Shown: positions 22,441 to 28,386 of the stretch, piece by piece
How positions within the stretch are numbered: position 1 is the first letter of the stretch
How the letters are laid out: every line of letters starts with the position of its first letter
Position numbers and translations under genes: made by a program
The notes under the pieces: generated by a model
Seen by the model: the letters and a program-made list of their open reading frames with translations, nothing else
Databases searched by the model: none
What the model was told of the DNA's origin: nothing
NCBI GenBank assembly: GCA_023432565.1
Contig: JAEYUL010000156.1
Coordinates: forward strand, 1 to 28,386
Reading direction: 5' to 3'
Source: Actinomycetes bacterium
GTDB lineage: Bacteria; Actinomycetota; Actinomycetes; Actinomycetales; Cellulomonadaceae
DNA length: 28,386 bases

Positions 22441-23759
22441 CCGACGAGGCCGCGGACGCGGCGCAGAGCACGCCGACGAGCACGCCGACGAGCACGCCGA
22501 CGACCACGGCGACGACAGCCCACCAGGACGGTGCTGCCGCGCCGACCGCTGGGCGACGAGCGGCGTGGGACCCGCGGGCCTGGTCCTGGTGGCTGCAGAC
22601 CCTTGCGGTGTATGCCCTCGCGCGCGGCGCCAGCGCGCTCCTGCTGCTCTACGCCGCGGCGCACCAGGGGGCGACGCCGTGGGCGGGGGAGCACCCGTCC
22701 TACTCGCAGGTCACCGGGCTGTTCTGGGACGCGGGCTGGTACCACCGGATCGCGCAGGAGGGGTACCCGAGCACCCTGCCGGTCGACGACGCCGGGAACG
22801 TGCAGCAGAGCGCGTGGGCGTTCTTCCCGCTGTACCCGATGCTGGTGCGCGGGCTCATGGGCATCACGTCCCTGAGCTGGGAGGTGGTCGCCCCCACGAC
22901 GTCGCTGCTGCTGGGCGCCGCGGCGATGCTGGCGATCCACCGTGCGGTCGCCGCGGGCGCGCCCCGCGCGAGCGCAGCGTGGCCCGGCCTGCCGCTCGCG
23001 ACCGTCGCGCTCGTGAGCGTGTTCCCCACCTCGCCCGTGCTCCAGGTCGCGTACACCGAGTCGCTCGCGCTGCTCCTGGTGGCCGCGGCCCTGCTGCTCC
23101 TCGTGCGCCGGCAGTACGTCGCGACGGCGGGCGTGCTGGTCCTGCTCGGCCTGACGCGCGCCGTCGCCCTGCCGATGGCCGTGGTGGTGGGCGTGCACGC
23201 GCTGGCGCGCTGGCGGGCCTGGCGTCGGGGTGAGGAGGAGCTGCCGGCCCGCGACGTCGTCGTCGTCGGCGGGCTCGGGGTCGTGGCGGTGGTCTCCGGG
23301 TTCCTGTGGCCGGCGGTCTGCGGGTGGGTCACGGGCGTGCCGCAGGGCTACCTGCGCACGCAGGAGGCGTGGCGCGGCGTCCGCGAGGTCACGCCGTTCG
23401 GGGGCTGGGACTACGTCCTGCAGTTCTGGTTCGGCGACCACGGGTGGTGGGTGCTCGCCGCGGCCGTCGCGTTCGTCGTCGCCCTGCTCGTCGTGCCCGC
23501 CGCGTGGCGCCTCGGCCCCGAGCTGCACACGTGGCCGGCGGCGTACGTGCTGTACCTCGCGGCCGCGATCGAGCCGGGCAGCAGCCTCGCGCGGTTCCTG
23601 GTGCTCGCGTTCCCGATGGGTGCGATCACGGCGGGCGTCGTCCGGCGGCCGCCGTCGGCGCGCCGCGTCTGGTTCGCCGGGGTCCTCGTGCTCATGCTGG
23701 TGCTGCAGGCCGTGTGGGTGTGGCAGCTGTGGCGGCTGGAGAGCGGCTGGCCGCCGTGA
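22437..23759 (+). CDS. Polytopic PIG-V-like mannosyltransferase family protein
   Basis: About 440 residues from ATG 22437 (ATGA overlap with folP2). A threonine/serine/proline-rich N-terminus is followed by about nine to ten hydrophobic segments. FWDAGWYHRIAQEGYP and AFFPLYPMLVRGL are the family's diagnostic loops; the aspartate in the first is the likely catalytic residue of this GT-C-type group. These proteins use polyprenyl-phosphate-mannose to mannosylate lipids or glycans outside the membrane. The target here is unknown. The three genes from the LOG protein to this one overlap, so they form one operon; the functional connection is unclear. Confidence 0.82.
   Translation: MTDEAADAAQSTPTSTPTSTPTTTATTAHQDGAAAPTAGRRAAWDPRAWSWWLQTLAVYALARGASALLLLYAAAHQGATPWAGEHPSYSQVTGLFWDAGWYHRIAQEGYPSTLPVDDAGNVQQSAWAFFPLYPMLVRGLMGITSLSWEVVAPTTSLLLGAAAMLAIHRAVAAGAPRASAAWPGLPLATVALVSVFPTSPVLQVAYTESLALLLVAAALLLLVRRQYVATAGVLVLLGLTRAVALPMAVVVGVHALARWRAWRRGEEELPARDVVVVGGLGVVAVVSGFLWPAVCGWVTGVPQGYLRTQEAWRGVREVTPFGGWDYVLQFWFGDHGWWVLAAAVAFVVALLVVPAAWRLGPELHTWPAAYVLYLAAAIEPGSSLARFLVLAFPMGAITAGVVRRPPSARRVWFAGVLVLMLVLQAVWVWQLWRLESGWPP
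22467..22514 (+). repeat. 12-bp tandem repeat coding for STPT units
   Basis: Three perfect copies of AGCACGCCGACG (22467-22502) and one diverged copy encode repeated STPT at the N-terminus of the mannosyltransferase. The stretch is probably disordered. Confidence 0.85.
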
Positions 23760-23775
23760 TGTGCGCACCGTGACC

Positions 23776-23781
23776 TAGGAT
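23776..23781 (+). promoter_or_regulatory. Probable -10 box of the DUF3117-pepA operon
   Basis: TAGGAT lies 17 nt after the mannosyltransferase stop and 120 nt before the DUF3117 ATG, giving a leader of roughly 114 nt. No good -35 box is seen. Confidence 0.5.
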
Positions 23782-23783
23782 GG

Positions 23784-23875
23784 TCCCGGACATCCGGCAC
23801 CACGGGTGCGCAGGTGGAGCGGCACGAGCGGCGCGGGAGCGTCGAGGCTGCCACCGCGGCGCCACCCGGTCGGGA
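23784..23875 (+). promoter_or_regulatory. Strongly foldable 5' leader of DUF3117
   Basis: Three nested paired blocks can be drawn. TCCCG (23784-23788) pairs with CGGGA (23871-23875), plus AC with GT after a bulged G. CGGGTG (23803-23808) pairs with CACCCG (23863-23868), continuing as CGC with GCG after a bulged C. GGTGG (23813-23817) pairs with CCACC (23851-23855), continuing AGC with GCT. The outer block may be partly lost if transcription starts near 23788. A Shine-Dalgarno AAGGAGAGG follows at 23887-23894. This matches no riboswitch class I recognise; function is inferred. Confidence 0.4.
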
Positions 23876-23901
23876 CGCACGAGGCGAAGGAGAGGCCACG
23901 C

Positions 23902-24069
23902 ATGGCCGCGATGAAGCCGAGGACCGGAGACGGACCGCTCGAGGTGACGAAGGAAGGACGCGGCATCGTGATGCGCGTCCCGCTCGAGGGTGGTGGACGT
24001 CTCGTGGTCGAGCTGAACGCGACCGAGGCGGCTGAGCTCGGCGAGGCGCTGACCTCCGTCGCAGGCTGA
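23902..24069 (+). CDS. DUF3117 small protein
   Basis: A 55-residue protein starting MAAMKPRTGDGPLEVTKEGR and ending with the LNATEAAELGEAL stretch. This is the DUF3117 family, very highly conserved in actinobacteria (Rv1211 in M. tuberculosis), with no known function. It has the usual full length. The ATG has a strong AAGGAGAGG Shine-Dalgarno sequence. pepA starts 1 nt after the stop, so the two are cotranscribed. Beta-rich with a C-terminal helix is the expected fold. The small size and strict conservation suggest a binding or regulatory protein, but this is conjecture. Confidence 0.95.
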   Translation: MAAMKPRTGDGPLEVTKEGRGIVMRVPLEGGGRLVVELNATEAAELGEALTSVAG

Positions 24070-24070
24070 C

Positions 24071-25678
24071 GTGTCGGGCGGTCGTCTCCCGGCCATCGGC
24101 CGGACGCCTCCGGCCGTCTCGCTGATCGGCGGCGTCGTCGCCGACAGCCCCCTGCTCGCGGAGCCGGACGTCGACGCCGTCGCCGTGCCCGTCGCCCCCG
24201 CGATCGCGGGGGACGAGGACGAGGGCCCCGCGCCGCGGCGTGGTGCCGCCTCCACGGCGTTCCGCTACGGCATCGACCTGGCCGAGCTCGCCGAGCGAGC
24301 CGGCCTGACCGGCGCGGCAGGCGAGTCGTTCGTCGTGCAGCTGCCGCGGCCCGCAGGCTCGGGCGTGAGGCTGCCCTGGACCGGCCTGCCGCCGCGGATC
24401 GTCCTGGTCGGCATCGGGTCCAGCACGGACACGGACCTGCGGCGTGCCGGTGCCGCGCTCGCGCGCGCCTCGCGCGGCCTGCGCCGGGTCGTGACGACCA
24501 TCGGTGACGACGCGGGTTACAGCGCCTCGCAGTCCGCTCGCGCGGCGCGCGCCCTCGTGGAGGGCTACCTGCTCGCGGCGTACGTGCCGCCGAGCGCGGC
24601 GCGCACGCCGTCGGCGAAGCCGTCCGCCGACCTGGTCCTGCTCGGGCGGGACGGCACGCGCGTCGGCGCGGCGGTCGACGCCGCGCGCACGTCGGCGAGC
24701 GCGACGTGGCTGGTGCGCGACCTCGCCACCACGCCGTCGAGCACCAAGAACCCGCAGTGGTTCGCGGACCAGGTGCGCCGCCTCGCGTCGGGTCCGGGCT
24801 TCGAGGTCCACGTGCGCGGCCCGCGCGAGCTCGCCGCCGAGGGGTTCGGCGGCATCCTGGCCGTCGGCGCGGGCTCGGCCTCGCCGCCGTGCCTGGTCAC
24901 CGTCAGCTGGACGCCTCCGACGTACGGCGGCAGGTCCGACGAAGGACGGCACGTCGTGGTGGTCGGCAAGGGCATCACGTACGACACCGGCGGCCTGTCC
25001 ATCAAGCCGCGCGAGGCCATGGTCCCGATGAAGACGGACATGACCGGTGCGGCCGTGGCGCTCGCGACCGTGATCGGTGCCGCGCGTGCCGGCGTCCTGC
25101 ACAAGGTCACCGCGGTGCTGCCGCTCGCCGAGAACCACGTCGGCGCCTCGTCCTACCGGCCCGGTGACGTGCTGTCGATGTACGGCGGCACGACCGTCGA
25201 GATCGCCAACACCGACGCCGAGGGCCGGCTCGTCCTGGCGGACGCGCTCGCCTGGGCGGACGCGACCCTGGACCCCGACGTGCTCATCGACGTCGCGACG
25301 CTCACGGGCGCCGCGACCGTGGGTCTGGGCAAGCAGTACAGCGCGCTGTACGGCACCGACGACGCGCTCGTCGCGGCGCTCGAGCGTGCGGGGGCGGACT
25401 CCGGCGAGCTCGCGTGGCCGATGCCGCTCGTGCCCGAGTACGACGAGGCCGTGCGCTCGTCGGTCGCGGACCTGCGACACGTGCCGCAGGACACGCGCAT
25501 CGGTGCGGGATCGGTCACGGCCGCGCTGTTCCTGCGCAGGTTCGCCGGCGAGCGCCCCTGGGCGCACCTGGACATCGCGGGGCCGGCGCGCGCCACGGCC
25601 GACCGGCACGAGGTCACCGAGGGCGCGACGGGGTACGGCGCGCGGCTCCTGCTGCGCTACCTGACCGACCTGGGCTGA
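24071..25678 (+). CDS. pepA: Cytosolic leucyl aminopeptidase (M17 family)
   Basis: A 535-residue dizinc exopeptidase that removes N-terminal residues from peptides. The catalytic domain (about residues 200-535) is intact: VGKGITYDTGGLSIKP gives Lys300, Asp305 and Lys312, MKTDMTG gives Asp323, and NTDAEGRL gives Asp382, Glu384 and Arg386, at a constant offset of 30 from E. coli PepA. The N-terminal domain is longer and more variable than usual, with a GDEDEGPAPRRG stretch. The GTG lies 1 nt after the DUF3117 stop. A strong hairpin closes the gene. It could recycle peptides imported by Opp, but that connection is speculative. Confidence 0.95.
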   Translation: MSGGRLPAIGRTPPAVSLIGGVVADSPLLAEPDVDAVAVPVAPAIAGDEDEGPAPRRGAASTAFRYGIDLAELAERAGLTGAAGESFVVQLPRPAGSGVRLPWTGLPPRIVLVGIGSSTDTDLRRAGAALARASRGLRRVVTTIGDDAGYSASQSARAARALVEGYLLAAYVPPSAARTPSAKPSADLVLLGRDGTRVGAAVDAARTSASATWLVRDLATTPSSTKNPQWFADQVRRLASGPGFEVHVRGPRELAAEGFGGILAVGAGSASPPCLVTVSWTPPTYGGRSDEGRHVVVVGKGITYDTGGLSIKPREAMVPMKTDMTGAAVALATVIGAARAGVLHKVTAVLPLAENHVGASSYRPGDVLSMYGGTTVEIANTDAEGRLVLADALAWADATLDPDVLIDVATLTGAATVGLGKQYSALYGTDDALVAALERAGADSGELAWPMPLVPEYDEAVRSSVADLRHVPQDTRIGAGSVTAALFLRRFAGERPWAHLDIAGPARATADRHEVTEGATGYGARLLLRYLTDLG

Positions 25679-25701
25679 GGCGGCCGCGGGCCGGGCTCAG
25701 C
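25674..25701. terminator. Bidirectional terminator spanning both stop codons of pepA and the methyltransferase
   Basis: GCTGAG (25674-25679) pairs with CTCAGC (25696-25701), and inside it CGGCC (25681-25685) pairs with GGCCG (25689-25693) around a GCG loop. The left arm contains the pepA TGA and the right arm the TCA complement of the methyltransferase stop, leaving only 18 nt between the two genes. The stem is strong; there is no T-tract. Confidence 0.7.
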
Positions 25702-26395
25702 GGCGGACCGCCACCAGCAGCCCGTCGCCGACGGGCAGGAGCGCGGGCAGCAGCCGCTCGTCGGCACGCACCGCGCGGCCGAGCTCGCGGACCGTCGTCG
25801 TCGCCTCGTCGCGACGGGCCGGGTCCGCGACCCGGTCGTGCCACAGGGCGTGGTCGACGGCCAGCACGCCGCCCGGGCGCAGCAGCCGTACGGCCTGGGC
25901 CAGGTACTCGCCCGCGGCCTCGAGCACCTCGCCGCTGCTCAGGCCGAGCAGGACGAGGTCGTACGCGGCGTCGGTCAGTCGTGGGAGCACCTCGAGCGGA
26001 CGGCCCGAGATGGTGCGGGTGCGCGTCGAGCGGATGCCCGCCTCGGCGAACGACTCCTTCGCGGCCCGGTGGTGCTCGACCTCGGGGTCGATCGTCGTGA
26101 GCACGCCATCGGCGGGCATCCCCTTGAGCAGGTAGAGAGAGGCCACGCCCGTCCCGGTCCCGATCTCGACGACCGTGCGCGCGTTCGAGGCCGCGGCCAG
26201 CACGGCCAGAGCCGCGCCCGTGCCCGGGGGCACGGCACCCGCCCCCAGCTGTGCGGCGCGCTCGCGTGCGCCGAGGATCGCGTCGTCCTCCGCGAGGTAC
26301 TCCTCGGCGTAGACCCAGCTGCTGGCCTTGTCGGCGGAGATGATGGCCTCCGGGGCGGCGGCGCGCGTCGTGCGCGGACGGACGCCCGTGGTCAC
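25697..26395 (-). CDS. SAM-dependent O-methyltransferase (Rv1220c-like)
   Basis: A 232-residue class I methyltransferase of the caffeoyl-CoA/catechol OMT type. The SAM site is clear: ASNARTVVEIGTGTGVASLYLL (residues about 69-90) and the acidic TTIDPE (about 100-105). YDLVLLG and LLRPGGVLAVDHALWHD are the later conserved motifs. The family usually methylates catechols or small phenolics; the substrate is unknown. Its place, divergent from sigE, equals Rv1220c in M. tuberculosis. I use GTG 26395; the sequence before it does not look coding and contains a minus-strand TAGGCT. Confidence 0.88.
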   Translation of the reverse strand: MTTGVRPRTTRAAAPEAIISADKASSWVYAEEYLAEDDAILGARERAAQLGAGAVPPGTGAALAVLAAASNARTVVEIGTGTGVASLYLLKGMPADGVLTTIDPEVEHHRAAKESFAEAGIRSTRTRTISGRPLEVLPRLTDAAYDLVLLGLSSGEVLEAAGEYLAQAVRLLRPGGVLAVDHALWHDRVADPARRDEATTTVRELGRAVRADERLLPALLPVGDGLLVAVRR

Positions 26396-26406
26396 GGGCT
26401 CGCCTC

Positions 26407-26412
26407 AGCCTA
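26407..26412 (-). promoter_or_regulatory. -10 box of the O-methyltransferase gene
   Basis: On the minus strand TAGGCT ends 11 nt before GTG 26395, giving a leader of only about 4-5 nt. Just upstream in the gap is an inverted repeat CCCGCGG-N10-CCGCGGG (26415-26438) that may be an operator for this promoter. Confidence 0.5.
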
Positions 26413-26472
26413 GTCCCGCGGCCGCGTCGTGCCGCGGGGACGCGCACGCGCGCACGATCTGCACGCCCGCGC

Positions 26473-26498
26473 GGAACGAAACGACGCGCGCGGGCGTT
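26473..26498 (+). promoter_or_regulatory. ECF-type (SigE/SigH-like) promoter of sigE
   Basis: GGAAC (26473-26477), 17 nt, then CGTT (26495-26498). This matches the -35 GGAAY and -10 CGTT pattern of mycobacterial SigE/SigH and related ECF factors, with near-standard spacing. It lies 113 nt upstream of the sigE GTG. Autoregulation is the natural inference. Confidence 0.65.
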
Positions 26499-26611
26499 CA
26501 CCTGGCATCGTGGCCTGCGGTCGGCCAGGCTCGTGCGAGTCGCGAGCGGGGCCGCACTCCTGGGACGATGGGGTCAGCCGGGGAAACGGCCGTCGAACGA
26601 AGAGGGAGCGC

Positions 26612-27247
26612 GTGCGCAGCAGCGAGGCACCTGCCGGGTGGCAGCCGCCGACGTGGGAGGAGATCGTGCGTGAGCACTCCGCACGTGTCTACCGGCTCGC
26701 GTACCGGCTGACGGGCAACCAGCACGACGCCGAGGACCTCACGCAGGAGACGTTCGTGCGGGTGTTCAGGTCGCTGCACACCTACTCGCCGGGCACGTTC
26801 GAGGGCTGGCTGCACCGCATCACGACGAACCTCTTCCTCGACCAGGCGCGTCGTCGCCAACGCATCCGGATGGACGCGATGGGCGACGACGACGAGCGCT
26901 ACGAGAGCACCGACCGCCTCGCGACCCCCGAGCGCGCGTTCGAGCACGCGAACCTGGACCACGACGTCCAGCACGCGCTCGACGCCCTGCCGCCCGAGTA
27001 CCGCGCGGCCGTGGTCCTGTGCGACATCGAGGGCCTGTCGTACGAGGAGATCGCCGTCACGCTCGGCGTGAAGATCGGCACGGTGCGCTCGCGGATCCAC
27101 CGCGCGCGGGCCCGCCTGCGCGAGTCGCTCGAGCACCGCGCACCCGCGCACCACGAGCGCGCGCCGGTGGCGTCCGCCGACGAGCTCACGTCCGTCCCCG
27201 CCACGTCCGTCCCCGCCACGTCCGTCCCCGCCGAGGTGCTGCCATGA
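26612..27247 (+). CDS. sigE: ECF RNA polymerase sigma factor, SigE type
   Basis: About 211 residues from GTG 26612, chosen because AGAGGGAG (26601-26608) is a good Shine-Dalgarno sequence and region 2 begins soon after; the frame is open further upstream but that part is intergenic. Region 2 (about residues 17-85) has VREHSARVYRLAYRLTGNQ, DAEDLTQETFVRVF and WLHRITTNLFLDQARRR. Region 4 (about 115-170) has ALPPEYRAAVVLCDIEGLSY and the helix-turn-helix GVKIGTVRSRIHRARARLRE. A repeat-bearing C-terminal tail follows. The anti-sigma gene overlaps by ATGA. In mycobacteria this factor directs envelope and redox stress responses. Confidence 0.93.
   Translation: MRSSEAPAGWQPPTWEEIVREHSARVYRLAYRLTGNQHDAEDLTQETFVRVFRSLHTYSPGTFEGWLHRITTNLFLDQARRRQRIRMDAMGDDDERYESTDRLATPERAFEHANLDHDVQHALDALPPEYRAAVVLCDIEGLSYEEIAVTLGVKIGTVRSRIHRARARLRESLEHRAPAHHERAPVASADELTSVPATSVPATSVPAEVLP
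27188..27232 (+). repeat. Three perfect 15-bp tandem repeats in the sigE tail
   Basis: ACGTCCGTCCCCGCC occurs at 27188-27202, 27203-27217 and 27218-27232, encoding TSVPA three times just before the end of SigE. The copies are identical at DNA level, which points to recent expansion. Unit changes keep the frame. Confidence 0.93.
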
Positions 27248-28203
27248 CGCACCACGTCGGGTCGCAGCTCAGCGAGCTGGTCGACGGACGGCTGTCACCC
27301 ACGGCGACCGAGCGTGTGCTCGTGCACGTCGCGGGTTGCCCGCAGTGCGCCGACGAGCTCGCTGCGGCCCGCCTGGCGCGCCGCGCGCTCGCGCAGGCCG
27401 CGGCCGACGACGTCCCGCAGGCACCGGACCTGACCGCGCGCCTGATGTCGCTCGCCCCCGCGACGGCACCCGTGGCCGGGTGCACGCCGAGCGGTGTTCG
27501 GGACCCGTTCGCGCAGCCCGCGCTCGGTGTCCCCGCCCTGCACGGTCGGCGTGCGCGTGCGTTGCGCGGTGAGATCGCCGAGCGACGGCTGCCGCGGTAC
27601 GCCGCCGGCTCGCTCGCGGGCGTCGGCGCGATCGCGGCGATGCTGTTCGTCCTCGGCGATCGTCCCGTCGTCACCCCGGTGGGTCACCCCGGCGCCGACC
27701 TCGACCTGCTGGGCAGCGCCTCGGCGGGCGCGGGGCCGTCGGGGACGCTCGCCTCGGGCCTGGCCACGAACGCCGCCACGGACCAGCTCGGCACCGACGG
27801 CGTCGTGGCGTCGTTGCGCGCGCGCGGCTGGAGCTTCCCCGACACGCTGCCGTCCGGCTGGACCGTCTCCGCGGTGCGGTGGGCCGGCGACGACCGCGTG
27901 CTCGAGGTCGACATCACCGGTGCGCACGGGACGCTCGTGGTCACCGAGCAGGAGGGTCGGCTCGACGCGTCGGCTCTGGTGGGCGCGGACCGCGTGAGCA
28001 TCGGGGGACGCGACGCCTACGTGCTGTCGTACGCGCCGTGGCACGTGGTGTGGCAGTGCGGGTCGACCGTGATCCAGGTGATCGCGGGGCAGGACGCGTC
28101 GTCGTTCGTCGAGGCGTTCCCGGTGGTCGCGTTCGACGACGGCGTGCCCGCACGCATCTCGCGCGGGTGGTCGACGGTCGCCGGGGTGCTCGACCGGCCA
28201 TGA
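27244..28203 (+). CDS. rseA: Zinc-binding membrane anti-sigma factor (RseA-type)
   Basis: A 319-residue protein, longer than the usual anti-sigma factor. The N-terminal zinc-associated anti-sigma domain has His28, Cys32 and Cys35 in HVAGCPQC, the standard HX3CX2C motif. One membrane helix follows at about residues 119-138 (YAAGSLAGVGAIAAMLFVLG). The outer part (about 175-319) has VVASLRARGWSFPDTLPSGWTV and later SWSTVAGVL-like sequence, a conserved extracytoplasmic domain of unknown role. It should hold SigE at the membrane until stress releases it. ATGA overlaps link it to sigE upstream and to the next gene downstream. Confidence 0.9.
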   Translation: MTHHVGSQLSELVDGRLSPTATERVLVHVAGCPQCADELAAARLARRALAQAAADDVPQAPDLTARLMSLAPATAPVAGCTPSGVRDPFAQPALGVPALHGRRARALRGEIAERRLPRYAAGSLAGVGAIAAMLFVLGDRPVVTPVGHPGADLDLLGSASAGAGPSGTLASGLATNAATDQLGTDGVVASLRARGWSFPDTLPSGWTVSAVRWAGDDRVLEVDITGAHGTLVVTEQEGRLDASALVGADRVSIGGRDAYVLSYAPWHVVWQCGSTVIQVIAGQDASSFVEAFPVVAFDDGVPARISRGWSTVAGVLDRP

Positions 28204-28386
28204 CGCAGCACGACGACGAGTACGAGCGGCCGCTGTTCGCCCACCCTGGCCCGCCGCCGCGCCCCACGCCCGAGGTGGCCTCGCACCCCGCGCCGTACGC
28301 GGCGCCCGCTCAGGGTGCGCAGGCGCCGTCCGCGCCCGGCCTTCCCCCCTCTTTCGCGCCCTCGCACGGCCGGCCGGCCGACGGGC
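28200..28386 (+). CDS. htrA: Start of probable HtrA/DegP-like serine protease (cut by window end)
   Basis: The first 62 codons of a protein that runs past the right edge. The ATG overlaps the anti-sigma stop (ATGA). The visible part is MTQHDDEYERPLFAHPGPPP and a proline/alanine-rich, disordered stretch. No protease motif is in the window. The call rests on synteny with M. tuberculosis (sigE-rseA-htrA) and on the known proline-rich cytosolic tail of actinobacterial HtrA proteins. A TatB-type gene or another protein is possible. Confidence 0.5.
   Translation, partial: MTQHDDEYERPLFAHPGPPPRPTPEVASHPAPYAAPAQGAQAPSAPGLPPSFAPSHGRPADG

Noticed and set aside
1..28386. tRNA, rRNA, IS elements, prophage or CRISPR
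   Set aside because: I looked for cloverleaf-like sequences, transposase motifs, terminal inverted repeats and spaced repeats and found none that I could support.

Overview
The window is very G+C-rich DNA, densely coded, with many GTG starts and 4-base ATGA/GTGA gene overlaps. Its gene content points to a high-G+C actinobacterium: mycothiol deacetylase (MshB), DUF3117, the seven-iron ferredoxin FdxA, actinobacterial DapD, a FolP2-like protein and a SigE/anti-sigma/HtrA cluster. A Cellulomonas-like member of the Micrococcales is my best guess; this is inference, not proof. The gene order resembles, as I recall it, the Mycobacterium tuberculosis stretch Rv1165-Rv1223 (typA, lpqW, mshB, Rv1171, fdxC, Rv1178, dapD, dapE, Rv1205, folP2, Rv1211, Rv1220c, sigE, rseA, htrA), so most of the window is a conserved core region with local insertions (VanW protein, gltA, pepA, opp genes). 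I see no tRNA, rRNA, IS element, prophage or CRISPR array.

Region 1 (1-6351): an oligopeptide-type ABC importer: end of oppB, oppC, a fused two-domain ATPase (oppDF) and a large family-5 substrate-binding lipoprotein resembling LpqW. A small PH-domain membrane protein gene lies on the opposite strand between oppC and oppDF. Region 2 (6530-10457): typA/bipA, mshB, a DUF6113-type membrane protein and a flavin-reductase-domain protein, tightly packed. Region 3 (10623-14088): a 1046-residue VanW-domain protein with 32 acidic pentapeptide repeats, then a converging small gene for a lone SH3-like domain normally seen on GNAT acetyltransferases. Region 4 (14132-17548): fdxA, dapC, then gltA behind a perfect TGTGA-N6-TCACA Crp/GlxR box, and a YrdB-type membrane protein.

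Region 5 (17604-20599): dapD and a secreted SLT-like protein on the minus strand, divergent from dapE. DapC, DapD and DapE make up most of the succinylase branch to diaminopimelate and lysine. Region 6 (20609-25678): LOG-family protein, FolP2-like protein and PIG-V-like mannosyltransferase in one overlapping set; then DUF3117 and leucyl aminopeptidase (pepA). Region 7 (25697-28386): an O-methyltransferase on the minus strand, divergent from an ECF sigma factor of the SigE type, its zinc-binding membrane anti-sigma factor and the first 62 codons of a probable HtrA protease. A GGAAC-N17-CGTT promoter in front of sigE suggests autoregulation.

I do not see a clearly new multi-gene system. The most interesting signals are regulatory: the Crp/GlxR box at gltA, four TAGNNT hexamers placed exactly 6 nt before start codons (likely leaderless transcripts), a strongly foldable leader before DUF3117, and a 12-bp palindrome between fdxA and its divergent neighbour. 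The repeat-rich VanW protein is the most unusual protein.
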